Assembly (NCBI GenBank): GCA_014323545.1 | Contig: CP058647.1 | Location: 1-64,000, forward strand | DNA length: 64,000 nucleotides | DNA from: Hyphobacterium sp. CCMP332 | Lineage (GTDB): Bacteria; Bacteroidota; Bacteroidia; Cytophagales; CCMP332 | Reading direction: 5' to 3' | In this document: positions 9,844 through 18,682 of the stretch, piece after piece | Layout of the letters: each line of letters starts with the position of its first letter | How positions within the stretch are numbered: the stretch's first letter is position 1 | Translations under genes and position numbers: made by a program | The notes under the pieces: model-generated | The model's database searches: none | Seen by the model: only the letters and a program-made list of their open reading frames with translations | What the model was told of the DNA's origin: nothing

Positions 9844-12031
9844 ACAAAAGAAAATATCCAGACGCAAATTTCTGATTCGCAGCGGTCTTGGCGGTATTGG
9901 GGTACTAGCACTAGGTACATATATTGCCAGAAATCCATTGAGAAGGGGCATTTTAAATGCAGTGGAAAAAGGAATTTTACCCTATAGCGGAAAAGGGACT
10001 GAAGCAGCTCTTTGGTTTGAACTAACATATGAAAATAAACTCATTTTTCATTCTCCAAAAGTTGAAATGGGACAGGGAATATTCACAGCATTTACTCAAA
10101 TTATAGCTGAAGAAATGGATTTACTTCCTTCACAGATCGAGGTTAAGGCAGCAGCAACGGATACAGGTATAATTGATGCCATGAGCACAGGAGGTAGTTT
10201 ATCTGTAGCCCAACTGTGGGGCCCTCTCAGGGAGCTCTCCTCTACCATGCGCGAAATGATCAAGAATGAAGCCGCAGCAAAAATGGGCGTTGATATCAGC
10301 GCTTTGAAAACACTTGAAGGAATAGTTTCAAATGGTTCTCAATCAAGGACTTATGCAGAAGTGGCGGCCGGAGTGAAGGAATGGAAAATACCGGATGATG
10401 TTCCTGTACCAAAAACGAAGGATTTTAAATATATCGGCAGACCCATGCCTAGAGTAGATTTAAAGGAAAAAGTTTTTGGTTCTCCTATATATGGCCTGGA
10501 TGCTCAAATGCCGGATATGCTTTATGCATCGGTAATCCGGCCGGGAATAGTTGGAGCCAAATTTAAAAGTGCTGATACAAAAATAGCCTTGGACATGCCC
10601 GGGGTAGTAAAAGTGGTTCAAATCGATAATTGGGTGGGCGTAATCGCCAAATCATTTGCAGAAGCACTCGCGGCAAAAGACACGATAAAAGTAGAATGGT
10701 TATACGATAAACTATGGACCGAAGAGGAAATGCGCAAAACCTTAAGTGTGGGAATGGGCGATTCCTTTATGGCACAAAAAGAAGGTAAAAAACTTGCAGA
10801 TGATGACGATGAAGTGCAGACTATGGAATTCACCAGTCCTATAGGAGCCCACGCGCAAATTGAACCAAATGGAGCCCTTGCCTATTATAATGAGGGTAAA
10901 GTTACAGTGATTCTTTCCACGCAGGTCATCGGCGTGACGCAAAAACAAATTGCAAAAGCACTCGATATGGAACTTGAGGATATCAATGTGATTCCTACAC
11001 ATTTGGGTGGTGGATTTGGACGACGCCTCGATACCAATCACGCCATTCAGGCGGTGCAATTATCCAGAGAAGTGGGAAAACCGGTCAAATATGTATTTAC
11101 AAGAAAGGAGGAATTCCAAAATGATCAATTCCGTCCACCGACGCATCATATTGTAAAAGGAAAATTGGGTAGTGATTTATATTTGGAAAGTCTTGAACAT
11201 CATTATGCAAGCGGAGATGTCAGTATCAATTCAGCAATTCAACCTCCAATAGTAAAAACAGTTTTTGGAACCGATCTAGGAGCGGGTAGAGGAGCAAAAA
11301 TCATGTATGATGGGATTGAAAATTGTCGCTCGGTACAGTGGCATACCACCTTGCCATTTGCTACAAGTTGGTGGCGAGCTTTGGGATTATTAGCCAATAC
11401 CTTCGCCATTGAAAGTTTTATAGATGAAATGGCCCTTGAGGCAAGTAAGAATCCCATTGAATTCAGATTGAATAAACTGAGCGATGAAGGCAATAGCTTA
11501 AGGTTAAAAAAGGTTATCCAAATGGCCGCTGATAAAGGAAACTATGAAGATGTAGTCAAAAATGGAAGGGCCAAAGGATTTGCAGCTTCAATGGATAATA
11601 ATTCAATAGCAGCTCATGTGGTAGAATTAAGCATTGAGAAAGGACAAATAAAAGTTCATAAGGTATTTTGTGTTTTTGATTGCGGAAAAGTTATTAATCC
11701 GGACCAGGTACGTGCCCAATGTGAAGGCGCCATCATCATGGGTATGAGCGCAGCAGTTTATGAAAAAATGACCCTTGAGAAAGGAGAGTTGACTCCTACC
11801 ATTTACGGGCCTTATGAAATGGTGCGAATGAAACATGCCCCAAAAGAAATAGAAGTACATCTTATTGAAGGTCGTGATATTCCATTGCCTGTGGGCGAAC
11901 CTCCACTCGGACCAATCGGCGCTGCAATAGGCAATGCCATCCGACGTCTTACAGGGATTCGATTAAAAGATATGCCCCTTCAGGAGGCTTTGGATAAGGT
12001 TTACAGTAAAAATATGACAGACATTGGCTAA
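9836..12031 (+). CDS. iorB: Molybdenum hydroxylase catalytic subunit (IorB-like), Tat-exported
   Basis: 731 residues. A twin-arginine signal, SRRKFLIRSGLGGIG, starts at residue 8, so the folded cofactor-loaded enzyme is exported, probably carrying IorA with it. The body matches the xanthine oxidase family beta subunit of the isoquinoline oxidoreductase type: VEMGQGIFTAFTQI, HLGGGFGRR in the cofactor-binding region, FDCGKVINPDQV, and GEPPLGPIGAAIGNAI, which contains the conserved Gly-Glu-Pro-Pro loop. The enzyme should hydroxylate an aldehyde or N-heterocycle using water, passing electrons through IorA to the diheme cytochrome. The substrate cannot be read from the sequence. This family normally uses molybdopterin cytosine dinucleotide, which fits the mocA gene at 40.4 kb. 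Confidence 0.92.
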   Translation: MAEQKKISRRKFLIRSGLGGIGVLALGTYIARNPLRRGILNAVEKGILPYSGKGTEAALWFELTYENKLIFHSPKVEMGQGIFTAFTQIIAEEMDLLPSQIEVKAAATDTGIIDAMSTGGSLSVAQLWGPLRELSSTMREMIKNEAAAKMGVDISALKTLEGIVSNGSQSRTYAEVAAGVKEWKIPDDVPVPKTKDFKYIGRPMPRVDLKEKVFGSPIYGLDAQMPDMLYASVIRPGIVGAKFKSADTKIALDMPGVVKVVQIDNWVGVIAKSFAEALAAKDTIKVEWLYDKLWTEEEMRKTLSVGMGDSFMAQKEGKKLADDDDEVQTMEFTSPIGAHAQIEPNGALAYYNEGKVTVILSTQVIGVTQKQIAKALDMELEDINVIPTHLGGGFGRRLDTNHAIQAVQLSREVGKPVKYVFTRKEEFQNDQFRPPTHHIVKGKLGSDLYLESLEHHYASGDVSINSAIQPPIVKTVFGTDLGAGRGAKIMYDGIENCRSVQWHTTLPFATSWWRALGLLANTFAIESFIDEMALEASKNPIEFRLNKLSDEGNSLRLKKVIQMAADKGNYEDVVKNGRAKGFAASMDNNSIAAHVVELSIEKGQIKVHKVFCVFDCGKVINPDQVRAQCEGAIIMGMSAAVYEKMTLEKGELTPTIYGPYEMVRMKHAPKEIEVHLIEGRDIPLPVGEPPLGPIGAAIGNAIRRLTGIRLKDMPLQEALDKVYSKNMTDIG

Positions 12032-12096
12032 TTCAGAACCAAGCATTTCTATTCGTAAATTATCAGTAGCAAGGAAATGGAATTATCTACAATGCA

Positions 12097-12258
12097 TTAA
12101 TCGTGTTTGGCAATAACCCATACAGCATGTATTATGCCGGGTAGGAATCCGAGCAAGGTTAGCAATATATTGAGCCAAAATGCGCCTCGGATACCAACGG
12201 TTAGAAAAACGCCCAATGGCGGTAGCAAAATGGCAAAAATAATTCTAAGAATACTCAT
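12097..12258 (-). CDS. Pmp3/YqaE (UPF0057) small membrane protein
   Basis: A 53-residue gene on the minus strand inside what would otherwise be a 300-base gap. It begins MSILRIIFAILLPPLGVFLT and ends HAVWVIAKHD. It has two hydrophobic helices joined by a short polar turn (VGIRGAFW), the layout of the Pmp3/YqaE family. These proteolipids are linked to salt and membrane-potential stress in yeast, plants and bacteria. It is convergent with iorB and divergent from the GH16 gene. Confidence 0.88.
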   Translation of the reverse strand: MSILRIIFAILLPPLGVFLTVGIRGAFWLNILLTLLGFLPGIIHAVWVIAKHD

Positions 12259-12335
12259 GAGCTATTATTTAAAATGAATAAATTGAATGCTTCAATTTAA
12301 CAAAATAATAAGTTTTAAAACCCTTTCATTAACGC

Positions 12336-13196
12336 ATGAGATTAGCACTTATTCATAAAAATCCGTTTTTAATAATTATTCTGTTTTTGTTTTTAGCCTG
12401 TTCGGATGATGAAACTGTGCCTGCTGTTGAACCCATTACAGAAAATGACAGTACAGAAACAAGCTGGGAGTTGATTTTTGAAGAAGAATTTGAAAATAAT
12501 CTTGTCAAATGGAATATCTGGGAAGGCGGGGCTTTTAACGAAGAGATACAATTGTACCGCAAAGAACAATTGAGCATAGCCGATGGCAAACTGAGCATCA
12601 AAAGCAAACGCGAAGCTATTACGGGTTTTGAACATCCCTGGAGCAATAATTCCAAAGAATTTGAATACGTATCGGGCCGCATAGAATCCAAAACACTTTT
12701 TAGTCCTTCCGACAGTGCAGGTGAAAGAGAATACCGTTTTGTTGCAAGCATCAAATTGCCTCTGGGTCATGGCATGTGGCCGGCCTTTTGGACTTACGGC
12801 GATCCATGGCCTACTCAAGGAGAGATTGATATTTTGGAAGCGAGAGGAGGCGAGCCTTTTATGTTTCAAACCAATATTTTTTACGGCACAGAAACCGACA
12901 TCAATATCAATAGCAATAACGATGTAGAGCATATTCCCGGTCCTGATTTAACGGCAGACTTCCATAGCTATGAAATGATCTGGAAAGCGGATTCCATCGA
13001 TATTTTATTTGATGGTTCCCTGCTTTTCAGTTATGCCGCCAATTCCAAAAATAACATCGAGAATTTCTATGGCTCAGATCAGAAAATCGTTTTAAATACC
13101 GCTGTTGGAGGATTTTTCTTTTTCGATCGCAACTCTGCGAATTATGCTGATAGCTCTATAATGGAAATCGATTGGGTCAGGGTTTATAAAAAGTAA
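12336..13196 (+). CDS. Glycoside hydrolase family 16 lipoprotein (beta-glucanase/laminarinase-like)
   Basis: 286 residues. The lipoprotein signal has lipobox FLAC (Cys22), followed by an acidic linker typical of surface export in Bacteroidota. The GH16 jelly-roll domain covers about residues 45-286. The catalytic motif GEIDILEARG is intact: the first Glu is the nucleophile, the second the acid/base. GMWPAFWTYG forms the substrate groove just before it. It should hydrolyse beta-1,3/1,4-glucans such as laminarin. No SusC/SusD pair or other polysaccharide-locus gene is adjacent, so it looks like a stand-alone scavenging enzyme. Confidence 0.92.
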   Translation: MRLALIHKNPFLIIILFLFLACSDDETVPAVEPITENDSTETSWELIFEEEFENNLVKWNIWEGGAFNEEIQLYRKEQLSIADGKLSIKSKREAITGFEHPWSNNSKEFEYVSGRIESKTLFSPSDSAGEREYRFVASIKLPLGHGMWPAFWTYGDPWPTQGEIDILEARGGEPFMFQTNIFYGTETDININSNNDVEHIPGPDLTADFHSYEMIWKADSIDILFDGSLLFSYAANSKNNIENFYGSDQKIVLNTAVGGFFFFDRNSANYADSSIMEIDWVRVYKK

Positions 13197-13266
13197 TCTA
13201 TTTCATCTTTTAATGCTTAAATCATTGTAGAATAATTTAATTTTTAGGGAGCTCCCAGAAATTGAA

Positions 13267-14307
13267 ATGAATAACAGACTCATTCGCACCTTATTGATTA
13301 TTTACTATTGTACTTTTTGTCATTTTCTAAGTTGGGCAGATACGGAAAGCACTGAAACAGACTCGAGCTATGTTGCTTCCTTTTACAATCATCTCAATTG
13401 GCGGTATTATTTGTCACAGAAGTACACTTCTTTGCGTTTGGCCAATGTAAGCGAAAATTACGAACTGAATTACATTCCCAATACCTCACTAAATATGGGC
13501 ATTGGCGCCACCTATAAATGGGCCACGCTCAACCTGGCCTATGGATTTAGGTTTTTGAATGGAGATCAGGATAAAGGAAGAACAAGATGGCTTGATTTGC
13601 AGGCCCATCAGTATTTTAGAAAAATTACCATCGATGTACTCGGTCAGTTTTACTCGGGCTTTTATTTATCACCTGCAGGCAAAGCAGTAAAAGTGGGAAA
13701 ACAATACTATAACCGTCCGGATTTGAATGTGATTCAAGTAGGTGCTTCTGTACAGTACATATTTAATCATCAACGGTTTTCATACCGGGCGCTGTTTTTT
13801 CAAAATGAGTGGCAAAAGAAATCGGCTGGTAGTCCGCTTGCAGGTTTTGAAGTTTTTGTAGTCAATATCAATGCGGATAGCAGCATTGTTCCATCTTTAA
13901 TTAGCAGGGCAGAGTCTGATCTCAATACTAATTTACTTCGATCCTTTCAGTTTGGCCCCAATTTTGGCTATGCACATACTTTGGTGTTTAAAAAGCATTT
14001 CTATTTATCTCTTTCCGGATCGGTTAGTCTGGGTTTTGGCACAAACTCCTTTTTAGATTTGGGAAATAATGCAAGAATCAATTTCACTCCTAATTTTTTT
14101 GTAAGAGCTTTTGCAGGTTATAATTCAAGGAAATGGGCCATTGGACTTACGGGCATCAATAATGGGCAGAGTCTGGCCAAAGCAAGTGGAAATGAGCGAG
14201 TGACCATTTACAGTGGTAATTTCAGAATTAATTTTGTGTACAGGGTATTACCAAATCGAAGTACGAAAAGAGTGCTCAAACCAATTGATGATTTTGACTT
14301 TGATTAG
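13267..14307 (+). CDS. DUF4421-type outer-membrane beta-barrel protein
   Basis: 346 residues with a signal peptide (about 25 residues) and alternating hydrophobic beta-strands throughout, e.g. WATLNLAYGFRFLNGD, LDLQAHQYF, KITIDVLGQFYSGFYL and FLRAFAGYN-like strands near the C-terminus. The arrangement matches DUF4421, a Bacteroidota family of predicted outer-membrane barrels of unknown function. It follows the GH16 gene by 70 bases on the same strand and may be co-transcribed with it. Confidence 0.7.
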   Translation: MNNRLIRTLLIIYYCTFCHFLSWADTESTETDSSYVASFYNHLNWRYYLSQKYTSLRLANVSENYELNYIPNTSLNMGIGATYKWATLNLAYGFRFLNGDQDKGRTRWLDLQAHQYFRKITIDVLGQFYSGFYLSPAGKAVKVGKQYYNRPDLNVIQVGASVQYIFNHQRFSYRALFFQNEWQKKSAGSPLAGFEVFVVNINADSSIVPSLISRAESDLNTNLLRSFQFGPNFGYAHTLVFKKHFYLSLSGSVSLGFGTNSFLDLGNNARINFTPNFFVRAFAGYNSRKWAIGLTGINNGQSLAKASGNERVTIYSGNFRINFVYRVLPNRSTKRVLKPIDDFDFD

Positions 14308-14516
14308 CAAAGCCAAGAATCAGTATGAGAATTTAATGCAGTTTGATTGCAAATAACAATTTGTTCATAGATACGAGTAGAGATTATCCATTTATCTGAC
14401 CGACCATTCAAGCCCCTTTCAATCCTACAAATCTTCATCATCAAGCCTGATACAAATCATTGCAATTTGGCTCTTTCTGGCTTAGGTTCAATGCTATAAT
14501 CGCAGAAATATTTGCG

Positions 14517-15551
14517 ATGGAAAAAAGATTGTGCATAGCGTTCTCCCAATGGCAAATGTTCCTGGAGACCCTCAGCGAGCATCACAAAATCTATGCACCG
14601 GTGAAAATTGATCAAACGATCGATTATTCCCTAATGAAAGACAAAGCGAGTATCAGCAATATCATTTATAACACACCAAAGCCTGTTACACCACTAAAAC
14701 TTTTTTTCCTTCCTGTAAAAGAGAATGTCGTCAAAGCACCTTCGAAATCAACCAGACTTCGAATAATCCTCGGCATTCCTTCCTGCGATCTTGATGCATT
14801 GGGTATTTTGGATGAATTCTATCTCAATCCACCCTATGTCGATGAATACTATAAAGCGCGAAGGGAAAACACGCTGCTTATTGGTACGGACTGCCATTCA
14901 ATCAATGAACATTGTCATTGTACCAGCTATGGCGTAAATCCTTATCCTGAAAAGCATTGCGATATAACACTTTCAAGAGTTGATGAAAACTTCATCCTGC
15001 AAATTCAAACGAATAAGGGAGAAAAATTTATTGAAGAAAACAGGAAACTTCTCAATAAAGCGGTTGAACCAAATCACGAGCATTTAAATAAGATTTCTGT
15101 CAAAAGGAATGAAGTCTTAAAAGAGTTAAACTATAAAAATAAAGATCTTCCCAATTACAAGCAGACAAGTATTTTGGTTAAAGAAGCGCCCGAATCACTT
15201 TGGGAAAAATATGCAAGGCATTGTGTGGCATGCGGCGCTTGTGCTACTATTTGTCCTACATGTACCTGTTTCTTACTGATCGATCGCCCTGGTTTTGAAA
15301 AGGTAAGACAAATGGATGCATGCCAATATCCCGGATTCGTTCGCACCGCAGGGGGTGAGGATGCCTTGGCAAGCCGGGCTAAACGTTTCCGAAATCGATA
15401 CATGTGCAAATATGTCTACAAACCGGCAAAATTCGAATCTCTTGCTTGCACAGGTTGCGGCAGGTGCATAGAAACATGTATTGCAAGGATCAATAAGAAT
15501 GAATTATTTATGGAGGCCGCTAAGACTCATAAATTATCAGAAAATGTCTGA
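14517..15551 (+). CDS. hydB: Sulfhydrogenase beta-type Fe-S subunit (HydB/AsrA family)
   Basis: 344 residues from ATG 14517. An upstream TTG (14460) is possible, but the family motif (KIYAPVK) begins near residue 24 from this ATG. The N-terminal half has the HydB/AsrA signature with Cys90 (PSCDLDALGILDEFYL), Cys126, and Cys133/135 (HCHC). Two [4Fe-4S] motifs follow: Cys236/239/242/246 (HCVACGACATIC) and Cys311/314/317/321 (ACTGCGRCIETC). In group 3b sulfhydrogenases and sulfite reductase this subunit carries electrons between the NAD(P)H flavoprotein (gamma) and the catalytic part. Here it opens an operon whose catalytic part is a membrane group 4 hydrogenase. It overlaps the gamma gene by 8 bases. 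Confidence 0.9.
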   Translation: MEKRLCIAFSQWQMFLETLSEHHKIYAPVKIDQTIDYSLMKDKASISNIIYNTPKPVTPLKLFFLPVKENVVKAPSKSTRLRIILGIPSCDLDALGILDEFYLNPPYVDEYYKARRENTLLIGTDCHSINEHCHCTSYGVNPYPEKHCDITLSRVDENFILQIQTNKGEKFIEENRKLLNKAVEPNHEHLNKISVKRNEVLKELNYKNKDLPNYKQTSILVKEAPESLWEKYARHCVACGACATICPTCTCFLLIDRPGFEKVRQMDACQYPGFVRTAGGEDALASRAKRFRNRYMCKYVYKPAKFESLACTGCGRCIETCIARINKNELFMEAAKTHKLSENV

Positions 15552-16368
15552 TTTCGAAAATATATATCGTCCATTAAAAGCTCCGGTCATCGACATTTTG
15601 GATGAATCTCCACTGATCAAAACGTTTGTTATGAAACCGGAATCAGAATTTACTTTCAAAACCGGGGAGTTTATCGAAGTTACACTTAATGGCTACGGAG
15701 AAGCACCATTTACTCCTTCATCATCGCCATTGAATCACGATCAGCTCGAGATAACGGTTATGAAAACCGGTTATGTGACAGATAAACTTCATGAAATTAA
15801 AAAGGGAGAGGTTTTAGGTATTCGCGGTCCTTACGGAAGGGGATATCCTCTAGATAAATTCTACGGAAAAGAAGTAATTATACTGGGTGGTGGTTGTGGT
15901 TTTGCACCGATCCGATCGCTTATGTACAATCTGATCGCCGAAAAAGACAAATTCAAGAAAGTAACGCTTTGCTATGGTGCTAAAAATCCAAGCGAATGTA
16001 TTTATAAACCATTTGTGGAAGAAGTAAGACAAGTGGACAATTTTGAAGTCTACCGCAGTGTGGATCATGCTGATGGAAACTGGGGTGAAAAAGTGGGAGT
16101 GGTGACAATACTACTTGATGATATAAAAGTGAATCCCAAAAACGCGGTGGCAGTTGTATGCGGCCCACCGATTATGATGAAGTTTGGGACTTTCAAGCTT
16201 AAGGAATTAGGATTTAAAGATGAGGACATTTATCTCTCAATGGAGAAAAACATGTCCTGTGGATGTGGAAAATGCGGACATTGTATGCTTGGCGATTATT
16301 TCGTTTGCAAAGATGGCCCCGTATTTTCCTTTGATGAGATCAGAGACACCCCTGATATTTGGACCTAA
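15544..16368 (+). CDS. hydG: Sulfhydrogenase gamma-type flavin/NAD(P)H subunit (HydG/AsrB family)
   Basis: 274 residues from ATG 15544, which overlaps the end of hydB. It is a ferredoxin-NADP reductase-like protein: an FAD domain (RGPYGRGYP; EAPFTPSSSP in the flavin loop), an NAD(P) domain (LGGGCGFAPIRSLMY, CGPPIMMKF), and a C-terminal [2Fe-2S] site of the PyrK/HydG type (SCGCGKCGHC, then FVCKDGPVF). In Pyrococcus sulfhydrogenase the homologue exchanges electrons with NADPH. Its presence at the head of this operon implies that the membrane hydrogenase couples to NAD(P)H rather than only to ferredoxin. The choice of NADH or NADPH cannot be read reliably. Confidence 0.9.
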   Translation: MSDFENIYRPLKAPVIDILDESPLIKTFVMKPESEFTFKTGEFIEVTLNGYGEAPFTPSSSPLNHDQLEITVMKTGYVTDKLHEIKKGEVLGIRGPYGRGYPLDKFYGKEVIILGGGCGFAPIRSLMYNLIAEKDKFKKVTLCYGAKNPSECIYKPFVEEVRQVDNFEVYRSVDHADGNWGEKVGVVTILLDDIKVNPKNAVAVVCGPPIMMKFGTFKLKELGFKDEDIYLSMEKNMSCGCGKCGHCMLGDYFVCKDGPVFSFDEIRDTPDIWT

Positions 16369-16379
16369 AGCAAAGGAAG

Positions 16380-16859
16380 ATGAGTAAAAAGTTGCTTATA
16401 GATTTGTTAAAGCTTAGAGATCTCGAAAGGGTAAGTTTCGAGGCTGCCGATCCTGCTTTACTCAAAGGAGAAATTGGTTTTAAATCTATTCGTGAGCTGG
16501 CTACATTCCGATTTACATGCAGACGTTGCATGGATGCACCGTGCATCGACAGTTGTCCTGTTGATGCATTGCAAAGGGATGAAGAGCATGTCATTCACAG
16601 AAAACTCAATCTATGCATACGCTGTAAATCCTGTATTGCCATGTGTCCATTTGGCACGATGCCCCTTGATCTTTTTCAGGTCAAGCCTGATCATGAGATC
16701 TATGACATTTCCAATAAAGAGGAAATGAAACGCTTTGCCGATAATTTTCCCGATGAAATGGTGACCCTTACAGAGGAAGAAGAAGATTGGGAAAAGCACA
16801 TTTATGCTTTAGGAGATCATGTTTTGATTAAAGATTATGCATGGCATGAATTGCCATAA
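16380..16859 (+). CDS. Two-cluster [4Fe-4S] ferredoxin-like subunit of the hydrogenase
   Basis: 159 residues from ATG 16380, which has an AAGGA six bases upstream. Two [4Fe-4S] clusters are predicted from CRRCMDAPCIDSCP and CIRCKSCIAMCP, in the style of HycB/CooF electron-transfer subunits. It lies between the flavin module and the membrane subunits and is the natural bridge from the HydBG unit to the NuoB-like subunit. The acidic C-terminal region (VTLTEEEEDWEKH) has no cluster and may be a docking tail. Confidence 0.88.
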   Translation: MSKKLLIDLLKLRDLERVSFEAADPALLKGEIGFKSIRELATFRFTCRRCMDAPCIDSCPVDALQRDEEHVIHRKLNLCIRCKSCIAMCPFGTMPLDLFQVKPDHEIYDISNKEEMKRFADNFPDEMVTLTEEEEDWEKHIYALGDHVLIKDYAWHELP

Positions 16860-16869
16860 ATTTTGAACC

Positions 16870-17796
16870 ATGAGAGAAGTATTTTACTTTCTGATTTTTC
16901 CGGGTCTCGCTTTTGTAGCGACTATAGGAGGTGTTTTGTCATGGCTGGACCGAAAAGTTACTGCATGGGTACAATTCAGAAAAGGACCGCCATTCTTGCA
17001 ACCGCTCTATGATTTTCTCAAGCTTTTATTGGTAAAAGAGACGATCGTACCGGCCAAAGGTTCGATAACCTTATTTTTAATGGCACCTGTTTTTGGTCTT
17101 TTTGGAGCGCTGATGGCCAGCGTTTTTATACTTCTTCCCGCTTTCAACATAAACTCCGGATTCGAAGGCGATTTGATTGTTATCTTTTATCTATTGATCA
17201 TTCCTCCTTTGGCTTATATTCTGGGAGCCATGGCATCAGGCAATCCATTGGCTTCAGTGGGAGCATCCAGAGAAATCAAATTGATCCTGAGCTATGAGTT
17301 GACCTTTATTTTATTACTATCGGCCCTGGTATTTAAATCGGGAATGACTGTAAGCATGCGCGAAATAATTGCAGCTCAATCTGAAACCGTTTTCATCGGA
17401 AGTATTTCCGGTGTACTGCTTTTCATAGTCGCGATATTTATCATACAAGCAAAATTGGGTTTTGTACCTTTTGATATAGCTGAAGCTGAAACAGAGATCA
17501 ATCATGGCTCATTTATCGAGTATTCCGGATCTGCATATGCCATCATCATTCTGACAAAATATATAATGCTCTTTACTTTGACGGCATTTGTGGCTACAAT
17601 TTTCTTTGGGGGCTTGAGTATTACGGGTATGGGAGCCCTTTACTCAATACTAAAATTACTCGCCGTGGTGGTGCTGGTCATTTTGATTAAAAACACCAAT
17701 CCAAGGTTGCGCATAGGACAAGCAATGAGGTTTTTCTTTTTATGGATGAACCTTTTGGTGATCATTTCGATCGTTTTGACATTTTTTGGATTCTAA
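16870..17796 (+). CDS. mbhM: NuoH-like membrane anchor of group 4 hydrogenase (MbhM/EchB/HyfC type)
   Basis: 308 residues and about eight membrane helices. It has the NuoH-family cytoplasmic loop signatures: GGVLSWLDRKVTAWVQFRKG near residue 18, and FVPFDIAEAETEINHGSFIE near 202, whose acidic residues line the entry of the E-channel in complex I and in Mbh. It anchors the NiFe module to the membrane and relays redox-driven conformational change to the antiporter subunits. It begins 10 bases after the ferredoxin gene. Confidence 0.93.
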   Translation: MREVFYFLIFPGLAFVATIGGVLSWLDRKVTAWVQFRKGPPFLQPLYDFLKLLLVKETIVPAKGSITLFLMAPVFGLFGALMASVFILLPAFNINSGFEGDLIVIFYLLIIPPLAYILGAMASGNPLASVGASREIKLILSYELTFILLLSALVFKSGMTVSMREIIAAQSETVFIGSISGVLLFIVAIFIIQAKLGFVPFDIAEAETEINHGSFIEYSGSAYAIIILTKYIMLFTLTAFVATIFFGGLSITGMGALYSILKLLAVVVLVILIKNTNPRLRIGQAMRFFFLWMNLLVIISIVLTFFGF

Positions 17797-17800
17797 GATT

Positions 17801-18247
17801 ATGGGATTTAAGGACTTCATATTTAAAAAATCGCTTTGGGTATTCCACTTTGGTGGAGCTTCCTGCAATAACTGCGATATCGAGATTCTCGATTGTTTGA
17901 CCCCGCGTCATGACCTGGAACGCTTTGGTATTAAACTCGTCGGAAGTATTCGTCACGCTGATGTATTGCTTGTCAATGGATCTATTAATAAGAAAGACAA
18001 GGATAGACTTGAAAGGCTTTACCAGCAGGCGCCAAAACCGATTTTGGTTGTGGCTATAGGAGCCTGTGGCTGTTCAGGTGGTATATTTTCCGACAGTCTG
18101 TTTTTCGCAGGACCGGTGAACCGGATTATACCCGTAGATGCATATATACCAGGTTGTCCGCCCAAACCGGAAGCCATCATCGCCGGTATAGTAAAATTGG
18201 CGAATGCCAAAAAAGGAAGAAAGAAACAAAATGAAAAGGTGTTATGA
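17801..18247 (+). CDS. mbhJ: NuoB-like small subunit of group 4 hydrogenase (MbhJ/EchC type)
   Basis: 148 residues from ATG 17801, 4 bases after the NuoH-like stop; a TTG at 17786 inside the previous gene is less likely. Ligands for the single proximal [4Fe-4S] cluster are Cys22 and Cys25 (GGASCNNCDIE), Cys89 (GACGCSGG) and Cys119 (PGCPPKPEAI). The short length, with one cluster and no signal peptide, is typical of group 4 enzymes and complex I. It delivers electrons directly to the NiFe site in the large subunit. Confidence 0.95.
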   Translation: MGFKDFIFKKSLWVFHFGGASCNNCDIEILDCLTPRHDLERFGIKLVGSIRHADVLLVNGSINKKDKDRLERLYQQAPKPILVVAIGACGCSGGIFSDSLFFAGPVNRIIPVDAYIPGCPPKPEAIIAGIVKLANAKKGRKKQNEKVL

Positions 18248-18678
18248 CAAAGGAAGAATTATATCGTCAGCTTGAACAAAACCTTGAGCATTACAATGTG
18301 ATAATAAACAAAGTGAAAAGCAATAGGGTGATTATAGATGTGTCAGCAGATGACATAGTAGAATTGTCAAAATACTTCTTGCAAACATTGAAATGTAGAT
18401 TGGTGACAGCCACTGCTACACAGCCGGAAAGGGATTTTGAGATCTATTATCATTTCAGCCATGATGAAACAGGCTTGATCATGAATCTGCATGTCAGAGT
18501 CCCCTATGATCAACCTGAAATCAAGTCCATTGCAACTTTGACAAAATCGGCTAACTGGATAGAAAGAGAAATGCATGAATTATTCGGAATTGAATTTGAA
18601 GGTCATCCGGAAAAAGGACCTTTGATTTCCGATGGTAATTGGGAACCTGGAGAATTTCCTTACAGAAAGAAAACCTAA
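18244..18678 (+). CDS. mbhK: NuoC-like subunit of group 4 hydrogenase (MbhK type)
   Basis: 144 residues, starting in an ATGA overlap with the NuoB-like gene. The C-terminal block NWIEREMHELFGIEFEGHPE followed by GEFPYRKK is the hallmark of the complex I 30-kDa family. It has no cofactor of its own and packs against the large subunit. It is separated from the large-subunit gene by 4 bases. Confidence 0.92.
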   Translation: MTKEELYRQLEQNLEHYNVIINKVKSNRVIIDVSADDIVELSKYFLQTLKCRLVTATATQPERDFEIYYHFSHDETGLIMNLHVRVPYDQPEIKSIATLTKSANWIEREMHELFGIEFEGHPEKGPLISDGNWEPGEFPYRKKT

Positions 18679-18682
18679 TATC

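Noticed and set aside
12353-12932. Minus-strand open frames inside the GH16 gene
   Set aside because: The plus-strand frame is an intact GH16 with catalytic motif; the opposite frames have no recognisable family and are shadows.
14328-14356. FNR-like site (TTGAT-N4-AATAA) upstream of the hydrogenase operon
   Set aside because: The second half differs at two of five bases from ATCAA, so it is no better than chance in this AT-rich spacer.
14495-14500. TATAAT as the -10 of the hydrogenase promoter
   Set aside because: It is only 17 bases before the start codon, no -35 is correctly spaced, and Bacteroidota housekeeping promoters use a different -7 element.
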